This document shows, piece by piece, positions 24,701-38,600 of a stretch of DNA of 64,000 nt. The notes under the pieces were generated by a model. The model saw only the letters and a list, made by a program, of their open reading frames with translations, did not search any database and was not told the origin of the DNA. Where the stretch lies: contig JAFEKR010000023.1 of NCBI GenBank assembly GCA_019022495.1, forward strand, positions 62,001 to 126,000, written 5' to 3'. Each line of letters opens with the position of its first letter. The first letter of the stretch is position 1. Made by a program: the position numbers and the translations under genes. This DNA is from Epichloe hybrida (lineage: Eukaryota; Ascomycota; Sordariomycetes; Hypocreales; Clavicipitaceae).

Positions 24701-27700
24701 ATTATAGAATTTGAAACGTAGTGTTATGGCTAGGGTGACCTATAACTAGCGAGTTGTGACTTTATTAGATAAGAGTTATTATAAGGGGTTCCTAGGCTAG
24801 GACTTATGTACGCCCCTGGAACTATAGCGTGCTATGGGCGCTTATAGAATAATCTATAACCTGTTCTCTTGTTATTACTTCTAGGGGAAACTTCCTGGTA
24901 CCCTTCTGAATAGCTTTTAGTTATATGCTATATGTAGGGTCTAATATAATAGCCTAGTCCTAAAGGTCCTAAAGGTACTTACTAGTAAAGAGGGCCTCCC
25001 CTACTAGAGGCAAGGATAATTAGTGTATATGTGAGGCTATAATGGGTTTATCTAGGTCTGTTTCTAGTAATAGGGATAGTTATGTAATTATGATTAGCTG
25101 TAGAACCTATCCCTATCTTAAGGACTCCCTATATTAGTCCTATTCCCTCCTAGATAGGGTGTCTAGGCGTTGCGCCTACGTGCTAGGTTTATAACGTAAA
25201 TAGAAATTAAATAGCGCGAGCGTGTCTGCCTATTAAGCTTGCTATTCTAATATTAGTCTTAGTGTTATAAAGTACTCTAGGTTCTTATAGTCTATATAAA
25301 TTATGAATAAGTAGGAGATGCCTTATAACTCTACTAACTATACCTTTAAGTATAAAATAATAGCTAGTAGCTTCTTATCGTAGATTGTATAATTCTTCTA
25401 TAATACTATAAGACTAGCGGAGTGGTAGGCTACTAGGTATAATACGCTATCTAGTCCTAATTATAAGAGGTAACTACTAAGGGCTATTCCTAAGTAGTTA
25501 GCCTCTACTACTATAAGGTAGTCTAAATCCTATTATACTAGGATAGAATACATAATAAAAGTATTCTTTAGCCTCTTAAAAGCCTTATTCTTCTCTAGTC
25601 CTTAGTAAAATAGGGTATTTCTCTTAGTAAGATAAATAAGGGGGGCTACTAACTTAGAGAAGTTACTAATAAAGTTATAATAGAAGTTTGTAAACCCTAA
25701 GAAGCTTTAGACCCCCTATAGCTTTATAAGTGCTACCTATTCCCTTATAGCCACTACCTTTATAGGATTAGGATAAATTAAGCATTTTACTATAATAATA
25801 TATCCTAGGTATTAGACCTCTTTGATGGTAAACATGGACTTATTAATATTAAGGTATAGTCCCGTAGAACATAAGCGTCCTAGTATTAATTATACCTTTA
25901 CTATATGGTCCTTCCTTAATCCCCTAGAGTAAACTAGAATGTTATTAAGGTAAGCTATTACAAAGTCCCTTAATGTATCCCCTAAGGATTTATTAATATA
26001 CTGTTAGAAGGTTACTAGTGTACTTACTAGGCTAAATAGATAAACTAACTATTTAAATAGTCTAAACCTAGTGTAAAAGGCAGTAAGGTGCTCCTTGCCC
26101 TTAGCTATCTGTAGTTTATAAAACACTACGCGGACGTTTACCTTTATAAACTAACGCACCTAGGAGAGGGAGCGTAATGTCTCCTTAATTAATAGGAGTA
26201 AATATTAGTCCTATGCTATAATCTTATTAAGTGCGTGATAGTCTATGTAAAACTGCTAACCCCTATTTACTTTCTTCACGAGGAGGATAGGGGCTATAGC
26301 TAACGAGAAGCTAGCACAAATCTAGCCCTTATCTATTAGATTTGTTATCTAGCGACGAACCTCTAATAACTAATCCCTTAGTATGTTATATAGTAGACCC
26401 TATAGGAGTGTTAGTTTAGATCCGTCTGGATTCCTATGTAAACGTATGTGATAATTAAGGGAACCCCTATACAGGGGTAGGCTATTAGCTTTAGCCTTGT
26501 TAAAAAGATTTGCAAAGTCTGCTAATTCCCTTAGTAACGCAGCTATATTAAAGCTATCTAGTTTTGTTTTAGGCGCTATAATCTATAGCATCATTATTAT
26601 TTCTTTAAGGCTTATGGCTATAAACCTTATTATAGTATCCCTTGTCTTTTATACCTGTCGCGCCTTAGCTACATATAAGGAACTAATAATCCCCTATACT
26701 AGGGCTTCCCCCCTGCGCTTAGTAGCTTCTAAGACATAAAGGCCCTCCGCCGCACTAATTACTAGTTGCTGTTTTGCTGTATAAATTATAACATTATAGT
26801 GCTCTAGCTATAGCATACTAAAGATAATATCCTAGGTAAGACCTAGGATAACATATAGGTACACTAATAACTCCTACCTATTAATATTAATACTAGCTTA
26901 TACTATATAGGTAATAGAGGAGAACTCCTCTCTTTATCGCCTCCCTCTTCTCTTTATTTCCACTATAGTATATACTTACCTTTATTTTAGTAGTTATATA
27001 AGCTCTAGGCTAAGCTGTCTTACTACTAATTTGCTAATAGCACTATAGTAATTATAGCTATAATTAATTTAGATATTAATATAAAAATATATATTAAAGA
27101 GTACTAGGATTAAAAAAGGTAGTTAGTCTATATATTAATCTATATCTCTATCTATATTTACAAACTAGCTATACTTATCCAAATCTATAGCTACTAGCTA
27201 GCCCCTCCGCCCCCATATAAGACTTTACTTAAGGGCTACTTATTTTCTAAGGAGTTTATAGTAACCTCCTTATCTACGCTTTCCGCGTCTGCCCTATGTA
27301 AGTTAATCTAGACCTTAGGTTAGCAAGGCAGGAGGAAGGTGTATTCCTAGATATAATAGTCCTTAGATTTATAATGTAAGTAGAACCTCTCTTAGCAGCA
27401 TTTAGTTAGTTTCGCCTAAGTTACCCACTTAGCCCTTAGCTAATTTGTGTTTCTCTTTAGGCCCTTATCCTTCTTATCTAACTTATTTTGCTTGCCTTAT
27501 TAAGTCATTATGGCACACACTCCTGTCATAGGTGTATTGCCATTATGGTCCGTTTATTAGGGGGCAGGTTGGCCTAGCTAGGGTTTGTGTTAGTTCTAAA
27601 ACTTCTCCTCTAAGGCATAAGATTTAATATTAACTATAATACTATAGTACTAAGTAACTATAATATAGTATTCTATTTAGCTTATCCCCTTGCTAATAGA

Positions 27701-28491
27701 TATTTCTCTTATATGCTTATTAAGTGCGCGTTAAAGCTTGGCTAGCTTAATATCCTTAGTCTAATAGGTCCCCCCTACTAGGGAGAGTTTCTATTTAAAA
27801 TAAATAAAAAATATAGTAAATAGCTTCCTTACCCCTTATTCTATTTAGTTAAGTTCTATAAGGGCTATCTCCTATCTATAGGGATTTACGTAAAGCATCT
27901 CTAAGTAAGTTAGGAAAGCTATAAGGTTATAGTTATTTATATAGCCTATCTTAAAGAATAATATAATCCGAGCCTAAACCTTAGGCAATAGGTTCTAGTA
28001 AATAAACACCTATTAGTCCTTATTAGACCTAATAAAGTCCCTATCTACCTCTAACTTATATTCTATTAGGAACTTCTAGGCAGCAAATATAGCCTTATTA
28101 CCATTATATAAGTTACCTATAGGAATCGGTTTTTAGCGGATTTATAATATAAGGGATAGTAAGGCTAGCCCCTAAAGTAAAATATAATCCGAATTAATTC
28201 TAGTAGGGTCTGTTAGGGTGTTTAGTAGGAAGTTCTATTATGCTACTAATTCTAGGTTTGCATATATATATTGTTGTAGGCTCTTAATTACCCTTGCCTG
28301 CTATACTAGCATTAGTTAAAGCGTCTTAAACTAGGTATTCTAGGCTTCTAGTAGTACCATAGCTTTAGATAGGGGGGTGTAAGTCCCCTAGCTAGGTTAG
28401 TCATAAGGCTGAAGTGTGTCTATTAGGTCTATTATTATTTGCTTTGTTTCTTTTAGTAGCCTTCTTTTTAGACTAAAGGAAGTCTCTTAAT
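21704..28491 (-). pseudogene. Gypsy-1 gag-pol remnant
   Basis: The minus strand at about 25915-25960 reads FVIAYLNNILVYS, the RT catalytic box with YLDD changed to YLNN. It is followed toward lower coordinates by a GLYLNINKSMF-like segment. The remainder of RT extends to about 26400, RNase H and integrase are expected at about 23.6-25.6 kb, and gag at about 27-28.4 kb. I could not verify individual integrase residues. Short plus-strand open frames at 23026-23223 and 26497-26739 are shadows. Confidence 0.75.
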
Positions 28492-28710
28492 TATTATAGA
28501 CTAGCCCCTAGGTAGCTGCAATAGGGCGTTAATATAGTATTAAGAGACTTAGGGAAGAGAAGGGAAAGGAGAAGAGGCTATCCCTAGTAATGCCCCTTAT
28601 ACCCCCTTAGCTCCTTATGTAAGCCCCCCTTTCCTTACCTTACCTAATCCTACTTGCCCCTACCCTTCCTACTATACGGAAAATGCTTAGGCAAAGCCCA
28701 AGCCCTTACA
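28492..28710 (-). repeat. 5' LTR of Gypsy-1
   Basis: Second copy of the 219-bp LTR, from TATTATAGACTAGCCCC to AGCCCTTACA. The CA end is kept here, whereas the left LTR shows TA at the same place. Confidence 0.9.
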
Positions 28711-31700
28711 ATTTTTACATATTAGAGAACGTTTTATAGCAAGGGAATATTAAGGTTCCTATTATATATAAATAGGGGTATGTGTAGATGCTTCTTAATA
28801 AAGAAGAAAGTATTACTTAGAGTTATCTCATAGAGATTAAGCTCCGCTAGTTATATTAACACTTTAGATATCCTTTAGTTTAATGTCTTTATAATTTACT
28901 ATATAAATTAGGGCATAAGGTTAAGTTTAAAGCCATTAAGAAACTAACTAAGGTTTGCTAGCAGTGCTAATTACATGCGGATAGCCTATATTGGTTTAAA
29001 TTTACTCTTCGGGATAAATATGCCTATAATTACGAAATCATTATAGACATTATGTATCTTAATAGTAACCACCCTATTCTGCAAGTTATTAATACGGCTA
29101 CATCCTTTAATATAGCTAGATTTATTAGAGATATCTTTATAAAGACTACGTAGGAAGCACTTTGTCTTTGCTAGATTAATATCTATCTAGGCCCCCCGGA
29201 TTTAATTATTATGGATACTAGAATAACCTTTAGAGGTAAGGAATTTAAGTAGCTTGTGTTATTAATAGCGATTAAGATTAAAGACGTCCTTATTAAGGCT
29301 TACTATAGTATTAGTAAGGTTAAGCAATATCATAGGCCGCTCTAAAGAGCCTATAATATCATCCAATAGGAATACCTGACAACGCCGGAGCCTGTAGTAT
29401 TATAAATAGTAGTCAAAGCTATAAATAACACTGTAGGATTAAATAGTCTTATGCTAATAGTCCTTGTTTTTAGCGTGTATCCTTATATAGTTAAGGAATT
29501 GCCTCTATTACTAGATATCACGTAGCAAGCCCTTATGATCTAACTAGCAATGAAGGAAGTTAAGCGTATTTATGCCTAGCAGAAGGTTAGCGATGCCCTT
29601 GCTACAAGGAATGGTCCTAACACCTCTGTAACCGTTAACCTCCCGCTAGGATTACTTATATGCGTGTAGCATAAAGGTAAAGGATAGGCAGGCCCTTATA
29701 AGCTATTAGCTATAGAGGGCAAGACCTACACTCTTAAGCTTCCTTAAGGCCCTAAGGCCTTTAGATTAATATCTATTAGGCCTTTTTATAAAGATCCTAA
29801 TAAAGAGAGACCTCCTAAGAGCGCAGACAACTAAGACGCCTCCCCATAGCCTATAGCTACCCCTCCTGCTAATCCCCTAAGGCAAGGACCTAGAAGACCT
29901 TAGAAAAACCCCCCTATTGTTATATCTAATGTTAATTACGTAGATTAAATAAAAGATAAGACTAATATCTTTCTATTAGCTAAGGAAAGCTCTAACCTTA
30001 AGCTTGTAATCTAATTATATAAGAAAGGAATTATTAAGACCCCTAGTAAACCCTTTAAGCTATCTACTAAAGCTAAGATTAATTCTCTAATTAAATAAGG
30101 CGTGTTTAAATTTATTAAGTATAATAAAAGAGAGCATAGTAGAGTTTAAATTTTTAATTCCTGTATTATTAATAAGGTAAAGGGTAAGATAATAGATCCG
30201 TACAAGAAGTTAAGGCTTGTAATCCAAGGTTATAGCAATAAGGAGAAGCTAGCGATTCTTATATAGGCCCTAATAATCTAGTGAGCTAGCTAGTAATTAA
30301 TCCTCGCGATAGCACTTATATTATTATTACTAGGCCTTATCCTCTAGCTTCGTGATATCATATAGGCCTATATGTAAGTATGAACGCTTCTTAGTTATAT
30401 AATCCTAGCCTAAATCCCTATCTAAATCCGTTACTTATACCTTATAGGTATAATAATGTAAGTAATTAAGCCTTTATATAGTATTATAGAAGCTAGCACC
30501 TACTAGTAGGTAACGTATTATTATCACTATAGAGAAATGCTCTAGATAATAACCTCTACGTTTAACCTATACCTACTTGTAATGACAAAGGAGAACCTAA
30601 CCTTTATATGTATAGGGATGCAAACTAATAATATAATTAGACTATCTGACCGCAAGTTCTCTTAATAAGAGAAAGATTAATTAAAAGCCGCTTCTTTTAC
30701 TACTAAGCTAAAGTAAATCCTTTTTATAGGGAACCTACTAACCTTTAATAGTGGTATTATTACTCTTAAAAATAATATAATTACACTAAGGCAGAAGGGC
30801 TAGAGTAGAAAGCTTTAGTTAATCCTACTAACTAATTTAAAACAGGTATATATAGAATAATAAGCTTAAGGCACATATATTACCTTAATCTACTAACCTA
30901 AAGCCTACTTTAACCTCTCTATTGCTATATAACACTAAGAGCTATTACCTTAAGATATAAAGAGCCTAAACTAACAGATTTAATAGCAAATTAATAATCT
31001 AAGCTAAGGATTAAGGTTTATACTATTTAATCTCAAGAAGGCAAAGCTTTTTGTATTTATAAATGGATCATTTACTAATAACTAGGACCTTACTTCCTAG
31101 CTAGGCTACATGCTTATCCTAGCTAGTAAATTCTAAGAGAAAAGCACCTTTATAATCCAAGGTAATATTATACACTATAGCTTTACTAAGAGTAAAAGAG
31201 TTACAAGAAGTATGCTTACCTCTAAGATTTATAGCATAGTTACTAGTGTTAATATAGCTTACGTAGTCTTAATAATACTTAGGTTAATCACCTATTAATT
31301 AAACCTCCCTATAATTCCTATTATTATCTATACTAATTTATACTCTTTATATAAATACCTTATTAAGCTTAGTACTATAAAGGAGAAGCGTCTTATAATT
31401 AACATTATAGCCCTTCGTTAATTATACAAGCAACGAGAGATCTGCGAGATTAGATAGATTAATAGGAATAACAACCTTACTAATGCATTTATAAAGGCAT
31501 TGCCAAATAAGGTATTTAAGAGGTTTATCACAAGTAATAAGGCAACTATTAGGATAAAAGGGTAGGTTACGCGATTATAACATTTGTATTAATCTAACAA
31601 GATTAAAGGTATTAAGAATTAGGCTTACTTATCCTTACATAGGCTTATAGATTAGATTTTGTTATTTATTATACCCCTTCCCCTTGCCCTTTTCTTATAA

Positions 31701-31802
31701 TATTATTCGTAATTATTTAATCTTATTTATTCCTTAATTCCTATTCCCTTCTCTTATTAATATTATATATTAATAATTATATTAAAAAGAGAGAGTTTCT
31801 AG
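28711..31802 (+). pseudogene. Copia-3 integrase/RT remnant (3' half)
   Basis: It continues Copia-3 after Gypsy-1. The integrase remnant at about 28920-29400 reads INIYLGPPDLIIMD and SISKVKQYHRPL; RT is at about 30060-30700 and RNase H follows. This copy keeps more of the ancestral sequence than Copia-1, for example PPDLIIMD here against PLDLIIID there. It is stopped in all frames. Confidence 0.8.
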
Positions 31803-32098
31803 TGTTAGAATAAGCATAATATTAATAAGGGTGCGTGCCTCTAATTAGGTAAGCGCATTACATCGCGGACCCACATATCTAGCCTAACCGCGCCGCGATC
31901 AGAGTTAGCATATATAGCCTCTTCGCTAATAACCCTAATTAAGGCCCCTTTTCCTATAATAAATAGCGTACCCTCTTTGCTTCTATTTAATCCCTCTTTT
32001 GCTTGCTTTAATAGACTAGAATATATAATGATTACGTGCACTTTAGTCCACCCCAAAAACCCTACGCGTAGGTCAATGGTATCCTGTAGATACTAACA
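31803..32098 (+). repeat. 3' LTR of Copia-3
   Basis: 296 bp, from TGTTAGAATAAGC to GTAGATACTAACA. These are the most canonical ends in the window (TG..CA) and I used them to place the ends of the diverged copies. The GAAAC TSD follows. Confidence 0.93.
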
Positions 32099-32103
32099 GA
32101 AAC

Positions 32104-32455
32104 AGCCCTAGATAAAGACCTTAAAAAAGCCCTTATATTCCCTTATTACCCTTGTAAGCTTATCATATTATATAGTGTGCTTTACTAGTATTTTCTTTAG
32201 TAGTATATAAAGGATAAGGAGCTAATTTAGCTCTATAAGGTTAACAAGTATTAGCACTAATATTGCGATGGATTAAGCCCTGATAGTGATTCTAGTAAAA
32301 ATAATAATAATTCCTAGGTAGGACTATTTAATTCTATGCTAATATAAGTAAAAGGTAAGCCTAAGGGGGCTCTTAGGGTAGAGAAAAGGAATCTAATTAT
32401 AGGCACCTTACGTAAGCTATTTGCTTTTAAATATGCCTAGGTAGTAGAGGCTAAT
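32104..32455 (+). pseudogene. MULE transposase C-terminal remnant
   Basis: This is the piece of the MULE between Copia-3 and Gypsy-2. Read on the plus strand it gives a KGKPKGALRVEKRN-like segment near 32350, compatible with the basic tail of a MULE/FAR1 transposase. The last five bases, CTAAT (32451-32455), are the left TSD of Gypsy-2. Confidence 0.6.
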
Positions 32456-32657
32456 TGTGAGAACAAAGGGATAGCTAGGCAAGAGGTATAGGGGCACTTA
32501 TATATTAACTAAAGCTTGCTTAGTCTAAGTGTGTTATACGTGTGAGTTACTAGCTTATAGCTAGTAACTTGCTAGTGTTACGTAAACCTAGCCCTAGGGT
32601 GTAGTGCGCTTACCTAGTAGTACGCTAGCGCGCTAGTGTTATAAGTAAGGCCTTATA
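32456..32657 (-). repeat. 3' LTR of Gypsy-2
   Basis: TGTGAGAACAAAGGG to GGCCTTATA, 202 bp. It contains the symmetric word GTTACTAGCTTATAGCTAGTAAC and GCTAGCGCGCTAG. The right copy is about 10 bp shorter because of a small indel after TATATTAACT. Confidence 0.9.
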
Positions 32658-35600
32658 ATTACCCCCTTACTTTTAGCTAGGCTCCTAAATAGCTTTTAGT
32701 AAGTACTATATAGCTATTTGCTAAGTAGTAGCTATACTAAAATAATAATAAATAATATTAGTATTTAAGTATAAATTTACCTATAACTCCTTATTATATT
32801 ACTAACTTTTCCCTTTCTTATCTATAGTAAACTTTTCCTTAAATACTATTATATCATTAGTTACTATAACTTTACCTTTATTACTTACCTTATTATTAAA
32901 ATAGAATTAGATAGGGAAAGCGTTAAGAGCGTTATTATTATAGCTATCCCTAATATTTATTTAAGAGAATATTCCTATATATATTATTTACATATAGGTT
33001 ATGCGGACTTTAAGAAAAATTCTTTAGCTAAGCCTAATATCCCTTAGATTAACTATTAATTCCCTAGTATACTAACCACTATTATTAAAGGGAAATATTT
33101 AAAGTATTATATCTAGTGTATTAAATATAGTAATACTTATAAGATAGTAAGTATATTATATTCTTTGCTCTTTTAGTCCCTAATTACCTATATCTCTCTA
33201 GGTAATGCTAACTATATAAGGGGATTTTCTAGATTTTCTTACTATTCTTAATTAGGTAAAAACTTTAATAAATGCCCTAAGTAATTAGGACTCTAATAAC
33301 CCTAATAATTATATGTTTTCTAAGGTAACTTGCTACTGTTTTAGCATTTATTATCTAAACCTTATTTTAGGATTTAATTATACTAATATAGCTTATTATA
33401 TTTCCTTTAGTTTAACTAGGGCTACTAAGGTCTATTAAGTATATTTTATTATATATTCTTTAGACCTTTGCTTACTCCCTAGGTAAGCTACTTTAGCTAC
33501 GTATAATTAGTATATTATTTTACACTAGTAACTTTTAGTTACTATATATCCTACCCTTACCCTAGGGATTATAAGTTATTACTTCTCTTTTACTACTTAT
33601 TTACTAACTTTTTATAGCTAAACTACACTATATATTATAATTCCTAGAAGTAAAAAATGACTTTATAGCTATAATATTATAATTTAGGATTTATACCCTA
33701 GGGGGTAGTAAAGCACTAGTTTTTCTAGGTAATAGAGGTAGTGGTTTAGGAGGATAAGAGTAAGGGCACTAAGTACTTCCTTTATAATAGTATTATTTTA
33801 ATATATAAGGGGGTAACTATAAAAGGGTTTCCTATAAGACTTCTCTCCTTATAAGTATTTTTTCTTTTATTATTTAGTAAATAGTCTAATAAGGGTTTTA
33901 ATTAGAGTGTAATAGTAGCTAATAAGGCTAGGCCTTTTTTATAATTACCTTATCCTTTATTACTTATAACTTACTTATATCTTACTATGCTTCTTACTTA
34001 TTTTACTTTAATAGAAAGCTTAAATTATATATTAAGCACCTTTTATATTCTCTAATACTACCTATTAATTATATTTACTTAGCTAGCCCTTTTATTTTAC
34101 TAGGTATTTATTACCTTTATATATCTTTCTATAATCCCTAACTTCTTTAACTTTAAACTTATTATTATTATTTTTAAGGTTAGGTATTAGTATATTCTTA
34201 TCTAGGGTATTTTCCTAGTGATTTTATAGCTTTAATAAGCTAATGTAAAATATATTATATAGTTAACTATACTTATTAGGTAGCGCTAGTTAGTATACTT
34301 ATTTACTTATAGTATTAAGTATTTAAAATAGCCTAATAAATCTTAGGTTTAGCTTTTATTTTATATTCTTAAGCCTAATATTCTTTACTAATAGTAGTAC
34401 TAAGTCTTCTCTTTTTAGGGTTATTAGTTAATATCTCTAGTTATAATACTTTACTTATGCTTTAGTAGCCCTTACCTAGTTATATACTAGTTTCTCCTTA
34501 ATTTTATATAACTTTTTAATATATATATTAGCCTCTAGAATCTCTCTCTTTATGCTTTTACCCTTAAGAGTAAGGTAAAACTTAGGTAAATAGCCTATAA
34601 AAGTATAGTTAAAGGAGTAGCCTATTATCCTATTAATAGTATTATTATATATAAATTAGGCTATTAGAAGTAGCTTTAGCTATAGTTATTAGTTTTCTTT
34701 AATAAAGTATTATAGGTAATACTTAAGTACCTAATTTATTCTTTTTATTTACCTATTAGTTTAGGGGTAAAATACTATTAAAAGCCTTTACTTTATATAT
34801 AACTAGTAATATACCTCTAACTAGAATTAGCTTATAAATACTAACCCCTTATTAGATATAATACCCTCTAGTGCTTTAAATTATAGCTTAATCTCCTTAT
34901 AGAATAACTTTACTAATTTAGCTATATTAATTATAGTCTTTATAAGAAGGAAGATAAAGTACTTAGTAAATTAGTTTATAATTACTAGGATTATGTTAGT
35001 TTCTTACTTACCTAGCTACACTAGTAATAAACCTATAATAAAGTTTATTAAGATCTTTACCTATAGCTACCTTAGTATTAGTAGTAATTTAAGGCTTCTA
35101 TAAGGGTAGTGCTATCTAGCTACTACGCGCTAGTATACTCTATAGCTAGATATATAGTCTAAAATAGCTTTACTTATTACTAGCTACTAATAGTAATGCT
35201 TTAGTAGCTTAAGAGTGTGTTTAGTCCTAAAGTAACTTACTAGTAAATTATTATAGTATAGCTATAAAAGCTCCTATTATAAGATAAGCTCCTATAAAAT
35301 AACTACCTAGTCTTTGTATATTAGGAGGCCCCTTATATTACATAACTATAAACTAGCTTTTCCCCTCTCTTTTACTTAGGAGTTAACCTTACCTTTACGC
35401 TTTTGTAAATCTAAATCTTAGTCCTATACCTTCTATAGTAGTTATACTAATAGTTTATTTACTATAGATTAGTAAGGATTTAGTAACATAATAGCCCCCT
35501 AAATTACTTATACTATACTAATATCTTAGATATATACTACTTTCTTCTTAAAATTACCCTTATTTAGCTAACTTATTACTAGATTTATAGTAACTAACTA

Positions 35601-38600
35601 GCCTTTTACCTAGGCTACTCTTGCCTTAGTAGGCTTTAAGACTAGTGTTATACTATAACTTCTTTAATATATTAGTATTTCTTCTTTTACTATATAAATA
35701 TTTACTATCTTCCTTTAAAGCTCTAGTAGAAGCGCCTTATTTAATATAGGTTTACCCTTATAATTAGACTTTCTTAATAGTATATCTATAGGGTTGCTTT
35801 TCCCTAGTCTATACTTAATTATAAAGTAAAAAGAATAAAGAAATATATACTATTATACCTATTTTCTATTTAGCTTCTACTACCTTATAAAAATTTATAA
35901 GTTATAATAGTCTAATAGGACCTCTATAGGTATCTTTATGCCTTTAATATAGTATTACTAGTATTTAAATAACTTTACTATAGTAAGTAACTCTTAGTTA
36001 GCTATACTATAGTTATATTTAGCATCTATAAACTTCCTTAACTAAAAGGCTACTAGATGCTAATAGCCCTTATTATCTTACTAAGATAGGATTCCTACTA
36101 TTATAAAAATCAAGGTATTTATCTTAATATATACTACTTAACTTAGGTTATAGTATTAAAGTAAAGGCGCTTGCTAAAAGGTATCTTTTAGCTAGTTAAA
36201 CACTAACTACTTCTTTTCTTTAAATATAAACCTCCTAGTTTAAATACTATTTTAACTACCCTTTATTAGTGTATAAAGAGATACTATAATCCTAGAGTAT
36301 TTATAAATAAACTATTAGTAAAAGTTATAAAATCTAAGGAATAACTATATATTCTTAAAACTTATAAGCTTTTTTTATTCTTTAATTATATTAACTTAGT
36401 AAGTATCTATTAATATCCTATTAATAAAGAGAATAAACCCTAGGAATTTTACTAATTTCTTATAGAAAAAGCACTTAGAGGGTTTTATATATAACTTTAC
36501 TAACCTTATATAATCTAGGACTTACTTAATATATTTAGTATGCTTCTTCTTTATCTTAGAGAAGATTAAGATATTATTTAGATATACTATATAAATAGTA
36601 TTAACTAGCCTATAAAGTGCCTTATAAATATAGCTTTAAAAAGTAACTAGAGTGTTAGTTAACCTAAAAGGTATTATAAGGTACTTATAGTGCTTATAAT
36701 ATATATAAAAAGCTATCTTTTACTTATTACCCTCTTTAATATAAATTTAGTAGTATATATCCTTAATATTAATCTTTAAAAAAAAACAGGCCCCTTAGTA
36801 TTAATTAAGAATCTTTAAAATTAGGGGGAGAGTATAGTAATTCTTTTATATTACCTTATTAAGTCCCTAATAGTTAATATATAGCTAGAGTATTCTATCT
36901 TTCTTTAGTATAAATAAAATAAGCATGCTTACTAGGCTCTTTAAGGGTCTTATCTAGCCTTTCTTTAGGTTATTATTAATATATTCCTAGAGTTCTTTAA
37001 GTTTACTTTAGGAGAGAGAATAAATTAGTTTATATAAGGGTGTAGCTCCTAGTATAAGATTAATTATATAGTTAGTTAACTTCTTTAATAGAAGGCTCTT
37101 TACCTTATTTAATATAAATATATCTTTAAACTTATATAGTTTCTCTAGGATATCTTTAATAGTTTTATATACTTTTGCTTTCTCTTTATCTTTAAGAGAT
37201 ATAAACTTATTTTCTATAATACTTATAATAGTATATACTATTATCTTATTATATATTACTTTTATAAACTTATAGGGAGTTAGTAGTAAAAAGGCTACTT
37301 TTCTCTTTTTAAACTACTATTCTTATAAGTATAAGTAAAGATATATATATTTTTCTATAAGTATATATATTCTAATTAATATAGGGCTTCCCTTTGCTCT
37401 TAGATCCCTATTAATAGTTATATATAGTAACTTAAGGTCTTTCTTTTTACCTTATAAGTCTTTAATTATAATAGGTACCTTATAGATATTATATTAAGGG
37501 ACTATAAAAGCCCCTACTACCTTTAAGATAGGTGCTATAGCCTTAGCCTAATTAAGCTTATAAGTCTATGTAAATTAGGCGCTAATAATATTAATCTTAG
37601 CGTAACTATTAAGATTTACTACTATTTTAATATCTTTATGCTTATAGATAGTAACTAGTATATAGAATTAGTATCCTACTAGTACCCTAGTATCTAAGGC
37701 AAAGGTAAGGGTATTTACTTTTACCTCTAGGAGTTTCCCTAGCCTTCTTACTAGTCTTTCTTTAGCTTATTATAATTATAAATAAAATACTCTATACTAC
37801 TATAATTATAGTACTACTTTCTTTCTTAGGGTTTATTATTATTTAGGTAAGTAGCTAGGGTTTTTTCCTTATTCTTATTCTTATCTCTTTAGTCCTTATT
37901 TAGCTAATACCCTTATAAGGAATTATATCTTTAGTGTTAAGCTACCTTATATAGGCCCTTCTTTTCTAAATTATTTAGCTTTTACTTATTCTTTAATATT
38001 ACCTCCTAAAATTATTAAGTAAGTTATATAATATCTTCTTATATTAGGCTAGTAATATCTATATATAAGTTAATATAATTTTATAAGTTAGGAATTAACT
38101 TTATAAAGAATATAAAGGTATAGGTCTTCTCTAGAGCTTACTCTAGGTATTTCTCTAGTAAATCTAGGTATATACTAAACTTAATAAGACTTTAACTTTT
38201 CTTTTACTTTATATTCTTTAGTTATGTAGCTATTTATATATTATAGCTTATAGAGTCCTTAAGTAGTATAAGAGTCTATTCTTAGAACTTATTTTAATTA
38301 TCCTTAGGGTAATTATAGCTATTAGCTAGTTATTCTTTAACATATTAGTTCTATCTAGCCTAATAGTTTATATATATATAGTTAAGTATAAAGAGAATTT
38401 TTTAGTTATCTTAATAATACTTTTTCTTTACTCCCTTAAAGGTATAGTTAAGGTTATTAAGCTATATCTTATACTTCTATAGGTTTATAAAGTATTAGAG
38501 TTTTATAATATTTTAAACCTTAATTTCTTAGCTACTAAGACTTAAGGATATACTATTCTTTTAGCCCCTTTTTACTAGCTTTCTCTTTCTATAACGTTAT

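Larger units (their letters stand above)
21485..28710 (-). mobile_element. Gypsy-1: Ty3/Gypsy LTR retrotransposon nested in Copia-3
   Basis: LTRs of 219 bp lie at 21485-21703 and 28492-28710. The TSD is ATTTC on the left (21480-21484) and ATTTT on the right (28711-28715), one transition apart. The empty site is seen in Copia-1 at about 5076-5090. The element is 7226 bp. Reverse transcriptase reads on the minus strand, so transcription would run from right to left. Its LTRs are much less eroded than its interior. Confidence 0.92.
18492..32098 (+). mobile_element. Copia-3: full Copia element inserted in the MULE and split by Gypsy-1
   Basis: The LTRs are 296 bp each (18492-18787 and 31803-32098). 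A 5-bp TSD, GAAAC, lies at 18487-18491 and 32099-32103. Removing one TSD copy plus the element restores continuity of the MULE transposase remnant. Gypsy-1 occupies 21485-28710. The 3' polypurine segment AAAAAGAGAGAGTTTCTAG precedes the 3' LTR. It is the same family as Copia-1 and Copia-2 and carries the 98-bp duplication. Confidence 0.95.
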
